Shown one piece after another: positions 57,350-64,000 of a stretch of 64,000 nucleotides of DNA. A program made the position numbers and the translations under genes. Location: positions 248,001-312,000 of the forward strand of contig KV748182.1 in assembly GCA_001692895.1 (NCBI GenBank), given 5' to 3'. Each line of letters begins with the position of its first letter. Within the stretch, counting starts at the first letter, position 1. The notes beneath the pieces were generated by a model that saw nothing but the letters and a program-made list of their open reading frames with translations, had not been told where the DNA came from and searched no databases. The DNA comes from Cenococcum geophilum 1.58 (lineage: Eukaryota; Ascomycota; Dothideomycetes; Gloniales; Gloniaceae).

Positions 57350-57505
57350 GGTAGGCATAGACGGTAGCACAGANAGGAGGCACAGACGGTAGGTATAGAC
57401 AGGTAGGCATAGACAGGTAGCACAGACAGGTAGGTACAGACAGGTAGGCACAGACAGTAGGCACAGACAGGTAGGCACAGACAGTAGGCATAGGCAGGTA
57501 CAGAC

Positions 57506-57539
<34 letters not shown>

Positions 57540-57612
57540 GCAGGCAGGCAGACAGGCAGACAGGCAGACAGACAGACAGACAGACAGGTAGGCAGGCAGG
57601 CAGGCAGGCACT
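57350..57612. repeat. Microsatellite (CAGA)n / (GACAGGTAGGCA)n
   Basis: Irregular GACAGGTAGGCA units at 57350-57500 grade into pure CAGA and CAGG tetramers at 57500-57612. One N lies at 57374. Confidence 0.9.
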
Positions 57613-58051
57613 AGGCCTAGTTAGGAAATCGGTATACAGCCAGCAGATCGTCAGGAATACCGCCAATTAATGATTTGGAGCCTTTGTAAAGAGTATCCCC
57701 CTTATCTTAATTGCTTAATAAATAGCTCTACATTTTATATAGTTATATAGGAATATAAAATATGTAAAATATAAAATGTATAAAATATGCAAAATGTGTA
57801 AAATATATAAAATATATAAAATATACAAAACGTGTAAAATATACAGGCTCTGCGCGTTTGCTGCGAGTTGCTGTAAAATGCGCAGGCTCTGTGCAGTTTG
57901 CTGCAAGTTGCTATAAAATACGCAGGCTCTGTGCAGTTTGCCGCAAAATGCGCAAACCGCACAAGACCATATACGACTGCCGCGACCGTACAGTTTGCCG
58001 CAAATTGCCGCAAACTGCAACAACGAGCCCGAAAAAAAATTTCCTGATGTA

Positions 58052-60430
58052 CCTAGTTATTTAGGTCCTATCTACGCCTTATAAGGGCGTCCGTACGGTT
58101 TATGGTACCTAGCCTATATATAATTAAAAAGTTAAACTAAGATAGGATATTTGCCTATTACGCCTGCCAGGCTATTAGAGCCTTTATTATTATAAAATAT
58201 TCTAAGGCCTAGTAATTTAAAACTACCTCGATAGGTTTAGTGGTCACTTTTAGCTATACTTGCTAACGCCGAAAGCTAAAGAGAATAGCTAATATTTCCT
58301 TATTATAAATTGGGTAGTTTAGTTTAATATCTACTATAGTCTTTAAATAGTAGGTAATAGGGTACTATTCTCTAGCTAGTCTTTTTAGGTAAGGCGGTTA
58401 AGGAGTCTAGTAATCTTGCTATAGTTCTTAATAAAGCATTAGTAGAAGTTATAGAAACCTAGGAATAATTATATCCCCTTTACGGTCCGTAGGGATGCCT
58501 ACTAGGTAATTACGGCCGTTTTCTCTAGGTTAGTCTTAATTCTATTTATACTAATAATAAATCCTAGGTGCTTTATACGTTTAATATTAGCCTAATAGCT
58601 AGCCTTATAGAGCCGTTAGAGGACTTTATAGAGTATTCCTTATATTTTAGCTTATTCTTAAGGTAGATTATAATATTATCTAGGTATGCCATATAGAAGT
58701 TATTAAGGTAGTTAAAGAGTACATTATTTATATACCGCTGGTACGTAGCTAGTCCGTTAGTTAGTTTAAAAAAAGTACCTTATATTTATACGTTCTATAA
58801 CAAGTCCGAAATATAATAAAATCCTTAAAGCTAGGGTTTATTCTAATTTGGTAGAAGGCCTAGTGGATATTAAGCTTTATAAACACCTTGGCTTTACTTA
58901 TTTAGGCTAGTGTTTTATTAAGTAGGGGTAGTGGATAGCGGTCCTTGCGGGTTATATTATTATTAATATAAAAATGGAGTTCTCTATTTAGCTTTTTAGT
59001 AAAGAGAATAAACGAGTTAAAAAGGGCTTAGCTAGGCTTAATAAAACCCTTATTTAGGTTATTAATAAAGTACTACTTTATGGCCTATAATTTGGTAGTA
59101 AACTGCTAGTAACGGGGGCTAAAGCTAAGGGTATTTTCCTTATCTAACTTAATCTTAATCTTATAGTTGTATAGTTAATAAGGTGGGAGTCTATTAGACA
59201 CTGTCTTAGAAAATATATCCTTAAACTTCTAGTATTAATAAGGTAATTTCTATTCTACTAGCTCCTTATTTATAAGCTCACCTTCCTATTCGCTAAGTTT
59301 GCTTTTCTTTTCCTTAATTATTTAATTAATTTTATATAAGCTAGTGGTAAAGATAACGGTATTAGGTTAGACTAAGTTCTAGTAAAATCCTACAGCGCTA
59401 ATATAGCAGATATTAACTAGTGGGAGGTCCGTAGGTTTCCTTATAGGCATTTATTAGGCTATATTTTACAGTATAAGATTTATAATCTTCCTTAGCTTAT
59501 ATTCTATTTTCCATAAGTTATCTTTCTAGTCTATTAGTTTAGTATAATGTCTAGTATTATTTGCTTTTCTTTACAGCTATATAGGACCTAAGTTTCCCAT
59601 TAAGGGCTTAGCTAGGTTATTATTAACTTTTTAGGTTTCTAGTACGAGTAGCGGGGTATAGGGAGTCTAGAGGCGGTATAGTATATAGATCCGCTACTAA
59701 TTACGCCGTATATTTTTCTTAAAGGCCTAGTCCCTACGCATAGTATCGGCCTAGTAAATAGTATTTATTTAGGGCTATATAAGGTTCTCCATTATAATAC
59801 TAATTTTTTTTATATAAAAAAGGGGTTAGGGATAGAGTTTTGGGCTAAATAAGATGTTTATTTCGTATATTTAGTTATAAGCCTAAATAGGATAGCTATT
59901 TTCTTTCTAAGATTATATTATAGCTTTTAAGGTCCGTAATAAGGAAGGGGACGTTATACTACCTTTATTTATTAAAACGGAGGTAAATTTATAGGATAGT
60001 TATAATAGGTGGCCCTATCCGTCCATTATACCCGTGAATAGGAATTAGTTTAGGTAGTTCTTTAAGGGGCGTATTTAACAAGCTAGCTAGCTCTATAGCG
60101 TACTAGGTATCTATTAAAGTAAAGGTATTTACTCTAGAGTTAGTTAAAGTAGATGTTAAAACTTATTATTTATTACGGAATAAAGTATAAGAAATAGTAT
60201 AGCTTCTTCTACGAACTAGCTGACCTAGATTAATATATAATATATTAATCCCTTTTAACTATAGAGAGGAGTCTTTTTTTAGGGTTCCTCTTTTTTTTAA
60301 CTCTATACTATCCTTCTAAATTAATAAAACCTTACCTACTTTTGCCTTTATCTAGTAGTCCTTAGCATAGTAGTCCTTTTAGCTATATAAGAAGAAAGCT
60401 CCTTAATTACTAAGGGTCTATTTATAGGGG
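58052..60430 (-). pseudogene. Gypsy D gag end, protease, RT and RNase H, broken
   Basis: The minus strand shows the gag zinc knuckle at 60345-60400 (GAFFLYSxKDYYAKDYxIKAK, Cys changed to Phe/Tyr). RT lies at about 59050-58600 (HFYINNNITRKDRYPLPLLN, then VFIKLNIHxAFYQIRI, then YLNNFYMAYLDNIIIY containing the catalytic YxDD as YLDN). RNase H runs to INRTDALIRRR near 58090. The order is that of Ty3/gypsy. Stops occur throughout. Confidence 0.75.
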
Positions 60431-61066
60431 TCGATATAATATGCAACCCTACCAAAAGGTGGCGCCGCACTTCAAAACTTACGCATACCCATCTTCCTAT
60501 CAAAAACAATCGATTTTCAGACTCTTAAGACCTAATTCCTACTGCCTAACAAGCTAGAGGCGGATTTATTTGCCTTTTTACCCCCTTTTTACCCAAGAGA
60601 AAATTCTCTTAAGGGTGGTCCTAGCTTGTAAGCGAGGCAGGGGTAGGAATACTAAAATATCAAAACATAGACTTTTCCTAGGTTTTTCTTCTATAAAAAG
60701 TAAAAGCCTAATAAAATAGGGGGTGTAGGTACTTTTCTATATCTCCTTTAGTTAGATTTTCCTTAGTAAGAGAAGGATTGCCTTTTCGGGCTTTTCTGCT
60801 AGTAAAAGCCTAACAAGTCCTTTTTTTCTAGTAGTTTTTTCTACTTCTAATAGAGAAGAAAATAACTACTATAGTCTTTTTACCCAGTTTTTCTACTACC
60901 TTTTAGTCTAATTTCCCTAGAAGCTCTCTAGTAGAGTTAGTAAGGAAAAAGGATATAGAAGGATAGTAAAAACTAGGAAGGCTTTTTACCTAGTTTTTCA
61001 CCTCTGTGCTAGGAGATAAGAGACCTAAGGAGGTTATTATCTACTGCAAAAACTAGAAACCCCCCC

Positions 61067-61101
61067 CTATAAGCTATAAGCTATAAGCTATAAGCTATAA
61101 G
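61067..61101 (+). repeat. Heptamer repeat (CTATAAG)5 before LINE 2 ORF1
   Basis: Five perfect CTATAAG copies end 8 bp before the ATG at 61109. Confidence 0.9.
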
Positions 61102-61108
61102 ACATGAA

Positions 61109-62590
61109 ATGCCAAAGGTAAAGGCTACTAAGCCTAAAATCAAGCCTCCTATAGAGATAAGCGATGATGAATTCTTATCTACCTCTTCTACTTGTTCTTC
61201 TCCATCTTCCCCATGCCCATCTAGGAAAGATAAAGAAGTAGAAGAAGTAGATAAGCCGTCCCCAGCTTATACAAGGAACCAAAGAAAAAGAAACCACCCC
61301 CNATCGTCTCCTGAAAAAGATAGCTACAATCCAAAAAGAAACCTAGTAAAAATGAGGTCCTCTAGGGCTAGTTTATATTTCCCCCCTCCTTCTTTAAAAC
61401 AATTCCTATAAAAGGCCCTAGAAAACCTAACCTAGGCCTATCTAAGGCTAGAAGGAGAAAGTAAGGAGCAAGTTAAATATATTAAGGACGACGTATAAAG
61501 AATTATAGTAGGAGAAAATCCTTCTATAAAAGAAACAGAAAAGGAAAAACAAGAGACAAATATCCTAAAAGGACTAGTAGAAGAAGTAAGAGCCCTCCGC
61601 AAGGAGGTAGCCCCTAAAACCTATGCAGAAAAGTTAAAGAAGGGCCTCTCTTCTTCTACTTACTCCTCTTNATCGTCGTCTCCTCCTTCCTCTACTACCT
61701 CTTCTTCTTCTTCTTTACCCCCTACCTCCTCAATTCCCCCTANTAGTAAGGTAACTAGTAGCACTACTAGTTCTACAAGCCCTACCTCTACTAGAGAGAA
61801 AAAGAAGCAGCTATAAGAAAGAAAATTAGTCCTAGTTATAGACCAAAAGGACCAGCCTTTAGATATCTTCTCTATACGAAATATAATTAATTAACGATTT
61901 ATGTCCAAATTGCAAATAGAGAAGCTAGTTATAGCTTCTATAGCTAGAACTAGAGAAAAGCAGAATATTTTCCTTATAACAACGGAGGAATACAATGCAG
62001 ATTTTCTAGTTAAATATAAAGAAGTCTGGTCTAGCTGCTTCTCCTTTAAAAGAGAACAAAAACTAGAGCCCTGGGCTTAAATAGTAGCTCATAGCGTCCC
62101 TATCCCCCCCTTCCTAGGAGAAGGAGGCTCTAAACTTCTAAAGGAAGAAATAGAGACCTTTAATCCTATTAAGATANAGGGATAACCTAGATGGATCTCT
62201 TTTAGGGAAAAGAGATATGATCCACAAACTAGGTTNGGCTCTATAGTTTTTGCTATAGAAAACGAGGAGAAAANACAGGAAATNCTTAAGNAGAAGGAAA
62301 TCCTAATTGNAGGGGTAGCTGCTAAGGTAGTTAAATACCTAAAAGTCTCTCCTACTACACAGTGTACAAGTTGCCAAAAATTTGGCTATATAGGAGATAG
62401 ATGCTCTACCAAGGCCTGTCGATTTTGTGCAGCGGCATATCTATCTAAAGACCACTCCTGTCCTATTTGCAATATAATAGGTAGACCTTGCGAGTATACT
62501 ACCCCTCTTTGCAGCAATTGTAAAGAAAAACACTTTACTAATAGCAAAGACTGTGAGTTTCTTAAAGCTGCTAAACTAGTACATGAATGA
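61109..62590 (+). pseudogene. LINE 2 ORF1 (gag-like, zinc knuckles)
   Basis: The ATG at 61109 opens MPKVKATKPKIKPPIEISDD; a Ser-rich low-complexity segment lies around 61640-61800. The C-terminus has CTSCQKFGYIGDRC (about 62361-62402), CRFCAAAYLSKDHSC and CSNCKEKHFTNSKDC, three CCHC-type knuckles that bind RNA. The frame spans 494 codons including the TGA stop at 62588-62590, with several internal stops at Gln/Trp positions. Ns obscure a few codons. Confidence 0.8.
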
Positions 62591-64000
62591 GTATAAGCTT
62601 AGAAGGTTCTATATAGAAAGAAGAAGAGATCTCTCTAGCTTCTAAAGCTAGAGGAGAAATCTCCTTTATACAATATAACGTAGGAAAAAGATAAGAAGTA
62701 TAGCAAACCCTACTAGAAATAGGATTTAGGAGAAAAATAGATATTATCCTAGNANAAGAACCTAGTACCTGGAAAGANAGACAAAAAGAANCCTACTTCT
62801 CTATTCNANATCCTGCATTTAACCTTATCCTCCCTAGTAATCTAGCTATTCGACCTAGAGTAGCTATCTATATAAGGAAAACTAGTTTTAGTATTCTATA
62901 ATATAGAAATAGGGAGGATATCTGCAAAGATATAGATATTATAGCATTAGAAATCTATGGCCAATTTGAAAGATTTCTACTGTTTAATGTCTATAATGAG
63001 AGATAACTAGACGAAAACTCTAGAACCTAAAGAAGTAGTATAACTACTATCTCGAGGGCTATTCTAGAACTGGAAATAGACCTCCCTTTTATACTAATAG
63101 GAGACTATAACCTACACTATAAACGGTGGAACGCGCTAGCTAGGAACCTAACTAGGGAGGCTAAAGAACTAGTAGACTGGCTAGATAAATACAACTGCCA
63201 ACTACTAAATTTAGATGAATAGTAAGGGACCTTTTATAGATCCAATATAAGGGAAAAGTTTATTATAGACCTAGCCTTCTACTTAGGAAACTTTTAAGAA
63301 AATACCTGGGATAATTGGACTATAATAGAAGAAACAGGATCNGATTATAAGACTATAGCATTCTCTTTATTTACTAGAGAGATGTAAAGATACCTAAACC
63401 CTCTTTAAGAAACTCCTTTCTCTATAAAAAAGGCAAACTGGGAACTTTTCTCTACTTCCTTAAAAGAATAAGTTCTAGAGCTAGAACTAGAAGTAAAGCT
63501 TTTAGTTTTAGAAGAACTAGTTAGAGAAAACCCCTATATAGAGATAGGAGAAAAAGGTCCCCTAGCCTCCCTAGAAGATTNNNATAGACTTAAGGATAGA
63601 AGCTTAAGTACACTAGTAGATAATCTAGTAATAGATCTTACTAGCTGTATAAAGCTAGTAGTAGAGAAAGCTATCCCTAGATCTAGAACCTGCGAATTCT
63701 CTAAACTATGGTGGAATAAAGAGCTTCTAAAGAAAAGACAAAAAATGGTAAAACTAGGAAGACTTTATAAGGAACAACCTAATAGAAGTTCTAGACTAGA
63801 AGCCTATAAAGAAGCTAAAAATTAATACTTTTACGTAATAAGAGAAGCTAAGACTAGCTGCTAGAATAGCTTTCTAGAAAAAGCATAAGGAAAAGAGGTC
63901 TTTACTGCCCTAAAATATACAAAGGAAAGAACACTGCGAATAATCCCTAGTCTACAGTATAGTAAGGACGGGACTACTAGACTAGTAGAAAGCTTNGATN
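62587..64000 (+). pseudogene. LINE 2 ORF2: AP-type endonuclease, start of RT (partial)
   Basis: The ATG at 62587 overlaps the ORF1 stop as ATGA. FIQYNVGK (about 62673-62696) is the catalytic Asn block, and FILIGDYNLHYKRWNA (about 63090-63137) is the GDxNxHxxxW block of AP-type endonucleases. KLWWNKELLKKRQKM (about 63705-63750) is the linker before RT. The RT itself is beyond the window. Internal stops at former Trp/Gln codons. Confidence 0.8.

Larger units (their letters stand above)
56002..58049. mobile_element. Non-autonomous TIR element, 2,048 bp, filled with minisatellites
   Basis: The ends CATCAGGAAATTTTTTTTTG (left) and reverse complement CATCAGGAAATTTTTTTTCG (right) are inverted repeats of about 22 bp, flanked by TA (56000-56001, 58050-58051). 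Subterminal repeats GCAAATTGCTGCAAATACGC lie at 56090-56215 and, in opposite sense, at 57850-58020. The interior is a 12 bp minisatellite, a GACGACCACCG repeat pair (57090-57235) and a (CAGA)n tract. There is no transposase. Long open frames here are by-products of the repeats. Confidence 0.8.
60440..64000 (+). mobile_element. Tad1-like LINE 2, 5' part, runs off the window
   Basis: The order is 5' leader (about 60440-61108), ORF1 (61109-62590), ORF2 from 62587. It is inserted in the gag of gypsy D; the exact 5' junction near 60430-60450 could not be fixed. Decay is milder than in LINE 1: long frames survive, but stops at Gln/Trp positions and many Ns are present. Confidence 0.8.

Noticed and set aside
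57196..57666. 156-codon Cys/Leu/Pro-rich frame on minus
   Set aside because: It is the (CAGA)n/(GACAGGTAGGCA)n microsatellite read in reverse.
57715..58064. Open frames of about 90-100 codons
   Set aside because: They lie in subterminal repeats and TIR of the 2,048 bp element; composition is repeat-driven.

Overview
The window is a 64 kb piece of a filamentous ascomycete (Pezizomycotina-type) chromosome. The evidence is a split mitochondrial gene with short spliceosomal introns (101 and 56 bp, GTACGT/GTAAGT donors, CTAAC branch sites), Tad1-like LINEs, chromodomain gypsy and Ty1/copia elements, and strong decay of nearly all repeats by C-to-T/G-to-A change. CA and TG are scarce, TA is in excess, and reading frames are broken mainly where CAA/CAG or TGG codons are expected. 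That is the mark of repeat-induced point mutation (RIP).

Layout. 1-43900 is a stack of nested, RIP-degraded transposons. A minus-strand copia copy (1572-5372) is invaded by a gypsy element (1-1571). A minus-strand chromodomain gypsy (B; 5667-6562 and 18199-19050) is split by a plus-strand copia element (6563-18198), which is itself split by a minus-strand LINE (11100-16674). A plus-strand chromodomain gypsy (A; about 20030-39130) carries a 1.67 kb non-coding LTR element (20459-22125) and a second full copia (22777-37012, minus). That copia carries another 1.67 kb element (26655-28322) and gypsy C (29454-36005, minus), and gypsy C carries a 593 bp TRIM-like element (31073-31665). Most borders were placed from matched LTR ends and 5 bp target-site duplications. 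A PIF/Harbinger-like DNA transposon (41000-44140) with about 45 bp inverted repeats, two opposed ORFs and a solo gypsy LTR inside one ORF follows. Next to it is a Fot1/pogo-like non-autonomous TIR element (44362-45624).

45844-49762 is the only gene island. It holds an apparently intact three-exon gene for the E1 beta subunit of the branched-chain 2-oxoacid dehydrogenase complex (plus), and facing it a multi-exon Baeyer-Villiger-type flavin monooxygenase that has become a pseudogene (minus).

50415-60430 is a further minus-strand gypsy element (D), cut by a 1.05 kb A-tailed insertion, a piggyBac-like transposase relic and a 2.05 kb TIR element full of minisatellite. 60440-64000 is the start of a plus-strand Tad1-like LINE whose ORF1 and ORF2 overlap by ATGA; it runs off the window.

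There is no operon-like cooperation between genes. I see no tRNA, rRNA or CRISPR. Domain borders inside the degraded elements are approximate; LTR and TSD coordinates were read base by base.
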